This document shows positions 1-12,600 of a DNA stretch of 64,000 nt, piece after piece. Location of the stretch: assembly GCA_035048815.1 (NCBI GenBank), contig JAUCBN010000029.1:16298501-16362500 (forward strand), read 5' to 3'. The position numbers and the translations under genes are program-made. The stretch is from Abelmoschus esculentus. Taxonomy: Eukaryota; Streptophyta; Magnoliopsida; Malvales; Malvaceae. Every line of letters starts with the position of its first letter. The first letter of the stretch is position 1. The notes under the pieces are model-generated. The model made no database searches. It saw nothing but the letters and a program-made list of their open reading frames with translations, and was not told where the DNA came from.

Positions 1-1535
1 TAGTTTGTCTTTTTTTTTATTTTTATTTTTTTATAATCTGATATTTTTCAATTTTTTTTATTTTATTCAAAATAATTTTTATTTATATCTTTTATATCAT
101 ATTATTTAATTTATGTTATTTATTTATTTATTATTTAATTTATCATTATATTTAGTTTAGTTTCGGCATTACTTAGACAAAAAGGAGACTTTTAACGAAG
201 ATTATAATCTAATGAAATGATATATTCATATCTAAAGTATTTGATAAAGATGGTAACAATAATAATAATTTAAAATTTTATATATACATGTAAAAAATAA
301 TAAAGCGAAAGTTGTTTAAATTATAATCAAACCATATTATAGTATTATAAATAGTACAATTAAAATTTAAACATAAACTCAAAAAATTGAATCAACTCGT
401 ACTCGATTTAATTAAAAAAATATTTTTAAAAATAAATTATAGAATATAATAACTCAAGTCAAATAGTTTAAAATTTTTTGACTCGATTCAGACACATGTT
501 TACCGTAGAGAGAAGTGTTTGGATTCAATTTTTTTTTTTTTTTTAAATAGGAGAAGTTGACAAATCCCCTTTTCACGGTAATTAACAATTTTCTTTGTCG
601 CCTTAGAAAACTCTAATTATACGTTTATATTATCACACCAACTATAAAAAATTATACCAATTGAATTTATTTTTTTTATTATTTTAAGTTGAAATTTTTT
701 GAAAAACTATTAATTTTGGGTGTCAAAGTCTGTTATGATTATATTAATTTGAACGAAATTATTTATAAGGAGTGAGATTTACCACAATACAATATCTAGA
801 TTTATTTTTTGTGTTTAAAATTTTATCAATTATATTGAAAAAATCATAAACCTTTACAATATTTTATATAAATTAATTAAGATATAAAATAAAAAATATC
901 TTAATTTTTAAAATAATTTAACTTTTAATATTTTATTTTAAGTTAAAATAATATTTTTGCGATAAAAATTATTTGTCAACTAACGATAAATAGCTTGAAA
1001 TATTTGGAAGGTATTCTTTTAAGAACATCTTTGCCTATAAGATAGTAGATGTAGGTTTTTCATGTCATTTTAAATTATTTATAATTGATAGACTAATAAT
1101 TTTTATTTATAAAAAAATATTTTAACCCAAAATAAAAAAAACAAATTATATAAAAATAAAAATTAAAATAATTTTTCAGACAAATAAAAAAAATAAAGAA
1201 TGAACTCAAATCATCAACTATTTGAAATGGTCATCAGTTCCGTCTTTATTTGGTAAATTACATATTTGGTTAAGGTGTTCATGCGTTGTGCGTTGCTCAA
1301 ACCCTAATTTGCAAACTATACCGATAAATTTAATTGTTATTTTTAATTTAATTTTAATCGGTAATTGAGTTGGATTTTATTATAATTTTAATGATTGAAG
1401 ATCTCTTGATAAATAGAATTATTTTAATGAACAATTATTTTTTTATGTAAGAGATTTTATTGAATAAGATTTTTTATAACAAGGGATAAAGTTTTATTAA
1501 TCAATTAATTTATAATCACGACACTAACATCAATA
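1..1535. other. AT-rich intergenic DNA, no gene seen
   Basis: Very AT-rich with many poly-A and poly-T runs and no plausible coding exon. Around 350-510 there is degenerate sequence with repeated ACTCGATT-type words, like the larger elements at 8548 and 22603, probably an old transposon remnant. Confidence 0.6.
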
Positions 1536-1537
1536 TC

Positions 1538-1795
1538 AGAGCAAAAATCTTTTATCTCTTTTATATGCATCTTTTTGTGTCTCCTGTTAAAATTTTTTAA
1601 AAAATTGAATTTTAAACCATAATCCTAATTTTTTATATCCTAAACCCTAAACCCTAAAAAATATATCATACCCCTAATTTCCTAAACTCTAACAACAACC
1701 CCTAATCTTAAACCTTGAACCCTACACCCTCTGATTTAAAGCAGAGGCACAAATGGATGTATGGAAGACATATAGACGATTTACACCCTCAATAT
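1538..1795 (+). repeat. MITE-like element with CCCTAAA motifs, copy 1
   Basis: About 250 bp. The outer ends are imperfect inverted repeats containing GTGTCTCC on the left and GAGGCACAAATGGATG on the right. The interior is packed with CCTAAACCCTAAA-like words. The same arrangement recurs in either orientation through the window. See the finding on the family. Confidence 0.6.
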
Positions 1796-1850
1796 CATCA
1801 TGTAATAATGTTAAAATAAACAAATATCATAACTATTTTGATAGAATAAC

Positions 1851-2090
1851 TTAAAACGTCCCGTCGGCAACCATATTTGCTTCACGAGGTATATGAACAA
1901 ATTTAACCCTCCATGGATATTGGAGAAAGACGGCTATGTGTTGAAAGAGCGTAAAACATAAACTTGTTGATATCAGATTATTTGATAACCGAATCGCCTG
2001 TAAACTATCAGACTCTACTATGAAAGAATCAACTTTCAAATTAGCCACACACTTGAGTCTCTTATAGATAGTCCAAAATTCTTATTGAAT
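1851..2090 (-). pseudogene. RNase H-like fragment of a LINE-type retroelement
   Basis: An open stretch on the minus strand reads VESDSLQAI and, about 40 residues later, FVHIPREANMVAD. This spacing is typical of the plant RNase H-like domain (RVT_3) found at the end of non-LTR retrotransposon polyproteins. Upstream codons EFWTIYKRL extend the match to about 2090. No reverse transcriptase is seen nearby, so this is a short relic. Confidence 0.6.
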
Positions 2091-2344
2091 AAGATTTTTT
2101 TGTGATCAAATATTTGAGTCTATAAATATATATTAGATTTATCCTTTCGAATTATAAAAGAATGAGAAATAGAAAGACTATTTTTTAAGGATATATAACC
2201 GTTTTTAAGTTCTCTACAACTAACGTAACTACGTTGTAAAAATGAGTATTATAAGAATGTTGGGATGGGTGTTTTGATTCCACTGGGTTTGTACATTGAA
2301 TTTTGTGATTACATGAGTTATCATGTATTTATACTGGGTGAAAA

Positions 2345-2565
2345 TTATTTGTCTTTTTTGTGTGCCTCTTTTTATGTCTTCATTTTAAATTAGAGGGGTT
2401 AGAATTTATAGTTCAAGGCTAAAGGGTGTGGTTAGGGTTTAGGAAATTAGGGTAAGATATATTTTTTAGGGTTTAGGATATAAAAAATAAAAGTTAGAGT
2501 TTAAAATTCAAATTTTAAAAATTTTCAATAGAAGACACGATAAAAAGACAAAATTTATTTATTTG
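2345..2565 (-). repeat. MITE-like element with TTTAGGG motifs, copy 2
   Basis: Inverted copy of the family. It starts near GTGTGCCTCTTTTTATG, has GGTTAGGGTTTAGGAAATTA inside, and ends near AGAAGACACGATAAAAAGAC. Confidence 0.6.
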
Positions 2566-2834
2566 TACTATTCGTATTTTTACTTTGATAGTAAATTCTT
2601 TATTTCTTTCGTTCATTGCGATAGATTATATTAAATCTTGTCTCATGTGCATATCTCGATCTATGTTATCACTTTAGTAATTTGCTGCGTACTAAATTCC
2701 TAACCTTAGGAGCTTCTCTTCTTTTGATAAAAAATAATATATTTTATTATCTTTTTCATAAAAAATATTTTAACTATAATATTAAATTATAGTGGTAATT
2801 TAACATAACGGTCATGTCACGGGGTATGCAAATT

Positions 2835-3068
2835 ATTTACCTCTTTCCCATTCTTCTATTTATGCTTTCACTTTAAATTAAAGAGTTTAGGACTTAGGGT
2901 TTTAAGTTAGGGGTTTTGGTTAGGGTTTAGGGAATTAAGAGTATGATGTATTTTTTAGGGTATATAGAATTTAAGATTTGGGATATAAAAAATAAAGGTT
3001 AAGGCTTAAAATTTAAATTTTTAATAAATTTTAAAAGAAGACATATAAATGAGGCAAAAGATTTTTAT
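2835..3068 (-). repeat. MITE-like element with TTTAGGG motifs, copy 3
   Basis: Second inverted copy, 270 bp from the previous one, ending only about 150 bp past the 3' end of the GH3 gene. The GH3 transcript end could lie inside it. Confidence 0.55.
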
Positions 3069-3216
3069 TCCATGTCATAACGAGAAACATTATATGTCGA
3101 AACATTTTTTTCCTACAACATCTGAAACTTCCACTGTTTTACTTTTTTGATAAAGTGAAGAGTACAACCCTTGGTAATAGAAGTGAACCGAGACATGAAC
3201 CTGTTCGTGTCGTTGT

Positions 3217-5310
3217 TCAAGAGTAAGCTGTGCTGAGGAACCTCTTAATGGTGCAAAGATTAAGGATTCGAAGGAGCATCTGGTTGCTGGTACACCTCGG
3301 TGTCTTGAATTGGCTAAGTGCCGCCCCATTCCCGATGAAGTAATCCAAAATCTTCTTGAAACTCCCTGTTTCCACGATGCAAAGCTCCAATGGTCCGATG
3401 GAGTTGGTTCTCCTAGACACGACATAGCCTTGATCGACGAACGAAGCATCCATCACGCAACAGCACTCCTTCAGCACTCTCTCCTCCACTTCCCCTTTGA
3501 TTTCCCAGTAAATCAGGTAGTGACCCGGTTGGTGTACCACATCGGCATGGCTCGTGAAATCGACAAGCTCAGCCCCATGCTTGCTCAGCAACTGAGACCC
3601 TCTTTCGACCACAATTTGAAGATCCTTCTCGGTGTTCTTGTCGATGTTAACCGTTAATATTAGATTCTTCCTGCATATGAAGTTTAGTTTTGGGGTTCCA
3701 TTGTGAAACCCGGCCACTTCCACCACGTCTCCTAGCCGATACCGGTAAAGCCCTGTCAAATTTTACATAGAGGCCGTGAATAGGCAATGATATACTAATG
3801 GTCGGACGGTTTCATTGATGAAGACAAAGAAGCATACCGGTAAAAGTAGTGAGGATAATCTCGTATTCTTGTCCGAGCTTGACTTGGGAGAGTGGAACCG
3901 GAGCATCTTCCATGAAATCGACTGTGCCTGAAGTCAAATCTTGCTTCTGTCTGTAGAGGGGTATGAACTCGAAATAAGCAAAAGTAGGCATGACGGAAAA
4001 AGTGACATCCTCGGGTGGCAAACAAGGATCTAAATTCACCCCGATCCAACTCTCGGTCGAGCCATAATCAGCACTCACCAGCGGCAACGAAGCCGCGTAA
4101 TGCCTGAGCTTTTTCAAGTAGGGTTGCATCGAGCCGGTCATGATAGAATAAACATACTTTGCATTTGGCCACAGCTTGGGGATGATTCCGTACCAGTGTG
4201 AAGTCCTTGACTCCCGGCAAATCGCTTCGATCTGCGACGCCAAACACGGGTTCGGAGAAACAATGTCCAGCACGGCTTTTCGCATCCGAGGCAGTGTTAT
4301 TGTGGAGCTCAGAGTCCCCTCTTTGATATCACTGCAAAGCTCCCCCCATTGGTCTTCAAACGAGGCAAAGGCATGGACTATGCTATAAGCGAAAGTCGAG
4401 GAGATGAACTCGACTTGATCGGAAAATAAGAGGCCGAGCAAGAGATGGCAGTAAGTAGATTGTTTATAGTCCCCGCCGGCAATCACTTCATATGGACTGC
4501 AAGTGAAACACTTTGTCTTTTGTTGTTTGATCTTGAATTCTTCGCTAGCATAATAGTGGGTTGTTGCTGTTCCTGCTGTTAATCCACCCTTGGTTTTGAA
4601 CTGTTTACTACTGTATATGAACTCCAAGATTCTCCCACCCTCCCTTATTGGATAAACCCTTTTGAAAACAATAAAAAAAAGATATAATCCAAAAGAAAAA
4701 CCAACTTTATTTATCCATTGCTGACATAATTAAAAGTATACTGACGACTGAAACCATGAAATTAAATACCTTGACCTATAGGCTGCTGCTAACCTAAAAA
4801 TCTGCAACGTGGTCTGCGAACTATGGCGAGTAAAGGGTACCAGCTTCTGTCGCCCTTCTGTGGTTCCGGAGCTTCAAATTAAAGAAACACCATGGTTAAA
4901 ACAGTAGGGGAGATGATAAAGATCAGTAAAGAGAAATAGATGTCTGTTTGTCTGTATGTATGTATGTACCTTAGAGAGAGAGTGGTGATGGGTTGTTGGG
5001 TGAGAATAGTAGCCGTGTCCCCATCTGCAATTCGTTGGATAAAGGGCTCGAAATCTGCATGGGAGGCTAGAGGAACTAAAGAAGTGTAAAGAGATTCCAA
5101 TGCACATGCGTCCATGCCTTGGATTTCCATGTCCCCAAACCATTTCTTCAGGTACTCAACACCACAGTTGAGATGAAGAATCCGGGCGAGTGTTTCCCTC
5201 TGCACGGCGGCAGCGTTCTTCGACACGGTATCAAACCAACTGATGATTTCGTACTCGAGCCCCCCACCATTGCCGTTGCCATTACTAGCCATATCTTGAA
5301 CTGGTTCCAT
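3217..5310 (-). CDS. GH3.10: GH3 family acyl-acid amido synthetase, GH3.10 (DFL2) type
   Basis: Four coding exons join cleanly: 5310-4970, 4871-4770, 4658-3838 and 3752-3217, giving 599 residues, the usual GH3 length. The three adenylate-forming motifs are present: SSGTTEGR at the exon 1/2 junction, YGSTES in exon 3 and YRYRLGD at the start of exon 4. GH3 enzymes adenylate a small acid (auxin, jasmonate, benzoates) and couple it to an amino acid. The N-terminus (EYLKKWFGDM, ILTQQPIT) and the SRRTNSIGPLEL segment fit the GH3.10/DFL2 branch better than JAR1 or the auxin-conjugating branch; the substrate of that branch cannot be read from sequence. The start at 5310 matches the family N-terminus, although the frame is open further upstream. 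No stop or frameshift was seen. Probably a functional, cytosolic enzyme. Confidence 0.88.
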
Positions 5311-5854
5311 CAAGCAACAGAGGGAGAAGTAGTACTCTAGCAGCTTGTGTAGACGTCTAGCAAGGAAACCACGGTGGAAAACCAGATTGTGATGATGATG
5401 AGGGTCTGTAGGCAAATGCTTTGTCCCTTGTTGAAAACCTGAGCAAAACCAAAGTTTCAGGAGCTCCGTCGTAGATTGATCCGAAGGGTTTTCGACCACA
5501 AGTGCTGGTTTGGGATAGAGAGAATGCGGCAGCAGGGGACCAAATACAAGCAGGTCTGACAGCTTGGCAGCATAGCTCAGTTTCCCTTCATGTTTATAAT
5601 GAATCCATCAGATTCAAAGTGATACGAGTTTGTTTCCCATTCGTTGCAATTTATAGTGTGTGTGGTACAATCCAAAGTCTTTTAATAGGAGCCGCTCAAC
5701 TTTAGCAACAACAACAATTATCCTAATCCTCCCTCTTTTTCACTTTCAACATGGGGAAGAGGTTCTGTAAAAAAAGAACATGGAGAAGAAGAAAATATAA
5801 AGTTACTGTACCGAAGTGGATCGAGACATCGAGAGCAACAAATATCCTCATGTT

Positions 5855-6025
5855 AAAAATTTTTAAACAGCGAAGATTTAAACCTTAACTTTATTTTTAT
5901 ATATTAGACTTTAAATTCTAAAAATAAATTATACCCTTTATTTCGTAAACTCTAATCACAATTTTTAATCTTGAGCCCTAAAGTCTAAAATTAAAATGGA
6001 AAAGTATAAAAAAAAGACAAACGAT
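5855..6025 (+). repeat. MITE-like element with CCCTAAA motifs, copy 4 (partial)
   Basis: Shortened, diverged copy ending at ACGATTTATACTCTC, directly followed by copy 5. Confidence 0.45.
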
Positions 6026-6044
6026 TTATACTCTCTAATGAATA

Positions 6045-6290
6045 AAAATCCTTTGTCTCCTTAGTGTGCCTCCTTTCATGTTTTTTTAAAAAAATTAAAT
6101 TTTAAACCCTAAACCCTTATTTTCTATATTCTAAATCTTAGACCCTACCCTTTAAAAAATATACCCTACCCCTTCCTAAACCCTAACCAAAATCCTAACT
6201 CCGAACCCTAAAACCCTAAATTCTAAATCCTTTAATTAGAAGTGGGACATAAATGGAGGCATGAAAAAGAGAAAGATGATTTGTACTCCT
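6045..6290 (+). repeat. MITE-like element with CCCTAAA motifs, copy 5
   Basis: Good full-length copy. The left end CCTTTGTCTCCTTAGTGTGC and the reverse complement of the right end around 6240-6285 (GTACTCC region) form imperfect inverted repeats of about 40 bp. Confidence 0.6.
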
Positions 6291-6299
6291 CTCTAATAA

Positions 6300-8540
6300 T
6301 CGATCAGCAACTTAATTGATCTCTTTTTTATTTATTATTGGATATTTGTCGATAAAGTAATCGACAATTTATTCGTCAATTTTTTATAATAAAATAGATG
6401 GTGTTTTTAATAGTGAGGTTTAACAAAAACCAGGGTCATTGATGGTGATTGAACATGTCGTCAAATGAAACAAATTTAAAAATTTAAGTATTCAGAGATA
6501 AAGTCTAAGCCTTTTTAAAAAATTAAAGGTTTTGAATTTTTTTAAAATTAAAAAAACAATTTTTTTTGAGATAAAAATTAAAAAATAACAAAAATATATT
6601 AGATGTAAATATGGTATCTTCACGGCTTAATGTATGCCTATCCTCTTACGGAAAAGAAATCTCTATTTCTTTATCGTACCTCTATGTCTTTTGTAAAAAA
6701 AATTTAAAAAAATTAAATTTTAACCATAATTCTTATTTTCTAAATCATAAACTTAAACTTTATATCTTAAAAAGTACACCCTACCCCTAATTCTATAAAC
6801 CCTAATCACAACTCTTAACCCTATATCCTAAACCCTATACCCTAAACTCTTTAATTTAAAGCGGAGACACAAATGAAAGTAAGAGAAATAGGTAGAGGAT
6901 TTACAATTTTTTTGAATAATAGTATTTAAGGACAAAATTAACTCTCACCCTATATAATTTTTTTAAAATAATTTATTTATAAATTTATCACCTATACTTT
7001 TAATTATTTATATATTTTTTAAATTCTAAATTCTAATATTGATTTATTTTTCGATTTGGCTCTGGGTTTGGGTTCCCCTTCTTTACCAAGATCCCTCCCC
7101 CCCCCCCTCCCTTGCCAAATCCTAATTGTTCCACTTGAACCTTGTTTCCTTACCTATTTCCATTGATCTCTGGCAGTTTCAGAGTTTCAGGTCCCCTGGC
7201 CGCTGGCCCTGGTTCTTCTTTATCCAAAGACAGAGAAATTGTCGGAGTCCCAAATGATTCCAAAACTGGGATCTTAATACACATCGAAAACAATGATAAA
7301 AACATGCAGATTGAAGAAATCTCAGAGTCAACTTCGTTTTCAACTACATAAAGAAATGATGTTTTTAATGGTAGGTATAGGCACATTGTTTTTAAAAAAA
7401 GAATATAATATATATATATAAAACAATAATGAAAGTGGTCCTGGAAAGCAGCAACCAAAATTTCACCACAAAAAAAAGATCAATACCCTTATCTGTTGGT
7501 TCAATTCTGGTTTTGAAGTTCCCATAAACCGGAAAACTATACGAACTTTATTCATTATATCATTTGTTATTTTAATCAATTAGATTTATCTATTTTAATT
7601 TTTAAGATGAATTATCATCTTTTTACATGTAATTAGTGGATGGATAGTTATTACATAGTTATTTAAAGATGAACGATCCTAATCAGGGACGAAATGAGGA
7701 TTTGAGGTTAAGGGGTAAAACATAAATATTTAGAAGTAAGGGGATAAATTCATAATTTTAAAAAAAAAAATTTAAATAAATAGACAAAAATAAAAATATT
7801 TTTAAAATTGATGGTCGATTGTTCCTCTCTATATGAATGTAATGCTCTAATTATTTAAACCATATATGACGTAATTCCATAAACATAATTCTAACTTGTG
7901 CTTTGCATTTTCACTCTGTGTGACATGACATGTTTTGGAACCTGTTTTTGTCACCGTAGCTTTCCGTTCAGACTGCAGTGTTTAACACATGCTTCAATAC
8001 ATATAGGCCTTTATTTATTTTTGGATAAACTACACTCAAGATCACTTCATTATTAATTTGTGACCAAGATGTTACTTTTCTTTTAAAATTTAAAAAATAG
8101 TCACTTAAATAAAATTGAAATAGATACATGATGTGATCCGGTATAATAATAATTTCAATCTAATATTTAACGATAATGATATATTTGCAATAATATTTCA
8201 ATTAAAAGATCTATTTTAATGAAAAAGATTCCTTTTCATCTCACATTATTTGCCGCGTGTTCTCATTTGGACGGTGCCCAACCTGCGCCCCTCACTCCTC
8301 GTGTTAAATTTTGTGCAAATGACATTGTGATTTGTGATGAAATATTTAGTCACGAGGGTATATGATGTGGGTCCCGCATGTTACATTATTTGTAATTTCT
8401 AACTGATAAAAATTATCTATTTTATTATTAATTATTTATGTTATCAATTTATTTTTTATAAAATAATTTTTAGATATAGAAAATATGAATGAAAATTTAA
8501 AAATAATTTGAAAGATAATGATGAAGTAGTTATATGGGTG
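6300..8540. other. AT-rich intergenic DNA with repeats, no gene recognised
   Basis: Apart from copy 6 of the telomere-motif element, this holds AT-rich sequence, a poly-C run near 7088-7110 and a TATATATA run near 7409. A 69-codon open stretch at 7142-7351 has no recognisable family and no ATG-supported gene model, so I do not call it a gene. Confidence 0.5.
6655..6910 (+). repeat. MITE-like element with CCCTAAA motifs, copy 6
   Basis: Full-length copy with left end near ATCGTACCTCTATGTC and right end near GGAGACACAAATGAAAG, and TATAAACCCTAATCACAACT inside. Confidence 0.6.
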
Positions 8541-8547
8541 GTAAGAC

Positions 8548-9150
8548 TAGGGGTGCTTAACGAGTTAAATAGTTTGTGAGTTGTTCGAACTCGATTCGGT
8601 CAAAACTCGATAAATACTCAACTCGGATTAGTTTGATTCGAACTCGAATTCGACTCGATATCTTAACGAGTTGAATCATGTAAAGTCTAACTCGACTCGA
8701 TAAGTTCGCGAGCAGCTCGTTAATTTTAATATATTAATGTGTGAATAATTTCATAAAAAAATAAATTTAAATAATAATTATTACTGTGTGAATTGTTACT
8801 TAAATTTTAATAAGTTAGTTTGGTTTATTTATAAAATGTTACTTTTGAATTTAGACTTAAAAATGTTTTATATATTTTTTTGATATTTTTAGTTAAATTT
8901 GTTAATTTAATTTAATATTAAACCTCATATGATATTATTAAATTTTACTTTTAGTTAAAAATAAGGTAAGTTCTTTAATAAGCTTAAACAACGAGTCGAG
9001 TTGAGCAACAAAATATTTTAACGAGCACGAGTCGAGTACAATTTTAATGAGCTTAATAAACAACAAGTCGAATCGAACAACAACATTTTTTAACAAACAC
9101 GAGTCGAATAATACCCAACTCGCGATCAACTCGCTCAATAATCACCCCTA
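8548..9150. mobile_element. hAT-like non-autonomous element, ACTCGA-rich
   Basis: Bounded by TAGGGGTG on the left and its complement CACCCCTA on the right, about 600 bp. Both ends are rich in self-complementary words such as AACTCGACTCG and GACTCG. Flanks GGTAAGAC and AAAAAGAC share the last five bases, a weak trace of an 8-bp target duplication as made by hAT elements. No transposase is encoded. Confidence 0.5.
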
Positions 9151-9615
9151 AAAAAGACAAAGCCAATCCATGAAATGATTTCTCGACCAAAGGATAGAAA
9201 TCTCTACTATTTGAGTAGTGATAATTTATCTTAAAAACATTAGTTTAAAAAAAATAGATCCAAAAACATGGCATAGAAGACTTAGCATCATGCATATAAA
9301 ATTTTAAGCCTGATAAGCAAGGCTCAATTAGTAATTGCAATGCTTGACCTTTGGGGGAGTTCAAAAATTAATTTTTGTAGACCATTTTCTAGTTTTACAT
9401 GGCTCAACCGAGTGGGAGCAACTCAACAATATAAACCTACCTTTGTGAACAAGAAAAACATACTTCAAAATTCCAAACACCGTCAGCTTTTACGGATTCC
9501 ACCATTTCGAACCGTTTCAAGATAACAATTTGTTATCCGTTCGAACATTACAAGTCGAACATTACAAGACCGTCGTTGCGAAATTTCTGTACAAACGACG
9601 ATGATCAGAGCCGAG

Positions 9616-12600
9616 TTAAGCGGAACACAGGGTTGCTCGTTGTTTCACTAGCAACTCTCTAAGTTTCTTTATAAGCAGGGGATTCACATGCATGTAGTCT
9701 ACGAATGATTTCCTCAAGCTACGCAACAGCTGTACATCATTGTTGCCTGGGCTAACATTTAGCAGCTTTGTAAAGAGAGACTTCCATAGGTCAACATTCC
9801 AATATCTGAAAGGAAACGTGCAAAAATGTAATGCAAGTTCAGAGATGACACCGCAACCGAAGCCAATGGATCAAAAGAAGTTGTATTAAGAAACGGACAC
9901 CGGAAACGAACTACAATGGATATGCGGTAATGAGAGAACGATACCGTTTGAAAGATGATTTTGGTAGATAAATGTAGTCACCATCCGAGGCTTTTCTTTT
10001 GATCTCCATGTAAGTGTTGTGCAGCATCATATGGACAGCAACACATAGGCCATATGTATCTGTCTGTTGGGAAATTACACAGCAAGGTCAGGGTAATCAT
10101 TCCAGTGAAATTAAAGATTCCAGTTTGCAATCATTCATGAAATAGACTTGCCTGGAAGGTCCATGGTTTTTTCTGTTGCATTTCAATACAACGGAACCCA
10201 GAAGTTCGAGAATCAACGGTAAATTCTGTGTTCTCAGGAAAAAGATGCAGATCAATCCCTCTACCCCAATCAACAAGGTAAAGACCCTGCTGAATAAGAC
10301 TTTTAAGTACAAATTCTAGTTGTCGAATGCTAGCTATAAAATTCCATAATTTATATCCACACAGAGTAAACCTGATCAAGCCAAGGGCCAGTTCGATCTT
10401 TGAAACCTTCTTCCGTGAGGTCATCCCTGAAAATATTAGAAATCTATTATTACATGTCAAACTCAAAATTAATTTACATAAATAAACAAAATGCCCAAAT
10501 GAAATTCCATAATGTAAGTTTGTAACTAAAATAAAGTTAAGAATCACTTTGAAGCCAACTTAGGACTTGAGAAAAAAAACTACATAAGCATTGAAAAATG
10601 CCTTGCCTATGTTTTTTCATTAATTGAAAGGTGAAAAGTAGGAATATTGCATAAATATCATCATTGACTTTTGTGAACAGGCAAAAAATGGCTTATACAC
10701 AAGTGCTATGTCATTCACATTAAATCATCAGGAATGTAGTGTTTATTGTGGTAGAGTTAAAACTCAAAGACCAGAAAATAACAGTTCATACATTGTCATT
10801 AGGTTCATTAATCTTCCTTTTATAAACATCATTATTATATATACTGATGTTTTACAATACATCAAGTAACACTCTATAGTTACAAGAAAGCTGTACTAAA
10901 CCCTCAGTCATGATCAATAGTAAATTAGTAATGAAAAGCAAACACAACACTTACTCAGAATAGCGAATGAGAAGATTATCAGGCTTGAAATCACCATGAA
11001 TGATGCCAACACCATGCAAAGTTTCTAACATGTAAAGCATCTCCATAGTGTAATAAATACACAATACCTCTTCCATGAACTTTCCAGTGACAACATAAGA
11101 ATTAATGGCATCCTGTATAACGCATGGTAAATGTAAGATAATCCTCCCTTTTCCCTTATGTTTGGCTGGAGCTGTAGTAGGACATTAACCTACCTGAAGT
11201 GTCCCATGAGATAGATAGTCGCATATGAGTATGCTCCAATCGGAATAGATATGAATTTTATGCGCAAAACCAAAGCTAGATCTCTGATACAATGAAATTA
11301 GAAAATCAGAAAAGCTCATTGGACCAGCAAACACTGATAATGAAGTAAAATCGTAAGCAACTAGAATTGTTGTACTTGTTTGCCTGAGATGCGTTCATCA
11401 AGTTGACGGTACATGTAGAATTCCCAAGGAAAAGCAGGCTTTTGTATCTGCAAAGGAGTTTGTACTGTTACAAAAAAGCCCAGCATGTGAAACTGTGATC
11501 TTTATCAAAGGAAGATGAAACTAACCTTTAGTGCAACAACATCATCTGGATTGTTATCAACATATGCTTTAAATACTTGAGCAAAGCCACCCTGACCAGC
11601 ACACCCCTTGATCTGATACTTCCTTCCACCTTTTGAAATAGAGTTAAAAGAATAACCCATTTAGTACCTTACAAGATGAAAGAAGCTGCTTGTAAATATG
11701 GTCACTTAATGACAGTGTTAAGCAAAATCACATATTGTTGGCAGCAAATTTGATCTCATATTTTACCGTAAACCTCATCCTCACGAATTATTCAAGCAGA
11801 TCTGGTTTAGAAGTTTTGGTTAGGAAATTTTCACACAACCACACAATGAGTTCAAAGCATATGCTAGAACAATATTTGCAGCATCGTAAAAATTACCTAT
11901 CTCGATGATTTTATTCCTTGACGATTTCTTCAAAGAAGATAAGGCAACTTTTCCAGAATAAACTTTCTTACTCAGGTGGTATCCCTGAAATAATGTCAAC
12001 AGGCTAAAATAAGACTAACCAAGAGTAAGTGTGAAAAGTGAAGAAACATGCAACAAAGATAAGCAAATTCTCTCACGTCATATTTTGACATTTGTGGTTG
12101 TATCTTCTTTAATAGCTCTTCTACGGTGAAAGGAGACCATGGGTTAATAAATTTCTTGCCAAACTCAGCCTGTTCATCTCCATCAACCTGCGGCACTTGT
12201 ATGTCAACAAGCTCAATGAATAAAGAAATGGAAAGAAAACAAGTGTTTACGCAGCTAAGCGTTTTAATCCTAAACTCAAACAAAATGCATTCCGATGTAA
12301 TGTAGACTCTTTATTAGTTAAATGTTTATCAATTATCAATGATACCTAGTTAGGCATCCGTAAAAAGGTAAGAAGGAAAAAAACTGATGTAGAAGCCTTA
12401 GCAAATCATTTAGAAAAGATTTAAAACACTGAGCACCTATGAATCCATGAAACTTGAAAAAAAAACAATAACTCCAAACTTCATCTTATGAGGAAAAACA
12501 TCAAAATATTTGAAATGATTTTGCATTGGCTTTGACATTTCCATGAAATAATACGAAGTGATGCATAGAGAACTCACATAACAATATCTGAAATGTGTAT

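Noticed and set aside
1600..1760. Interstitial telomere array
   Set aside because: The CCCTAAA words are degenerate and sit inside a bounded element repeated across the window, not in a perfect tandem array.
3310..3657. 115-codon plus-strand open frame
   Set aside because: It is the antisense of GH3 exon 4, whose minus-strand frame carries clear family motifs.
7142..7351. 69-codon frame in a moderately GC-rich patch
   Set aside because: No family similarity, no splice partner, and the first codon is not a convincing ATG start.
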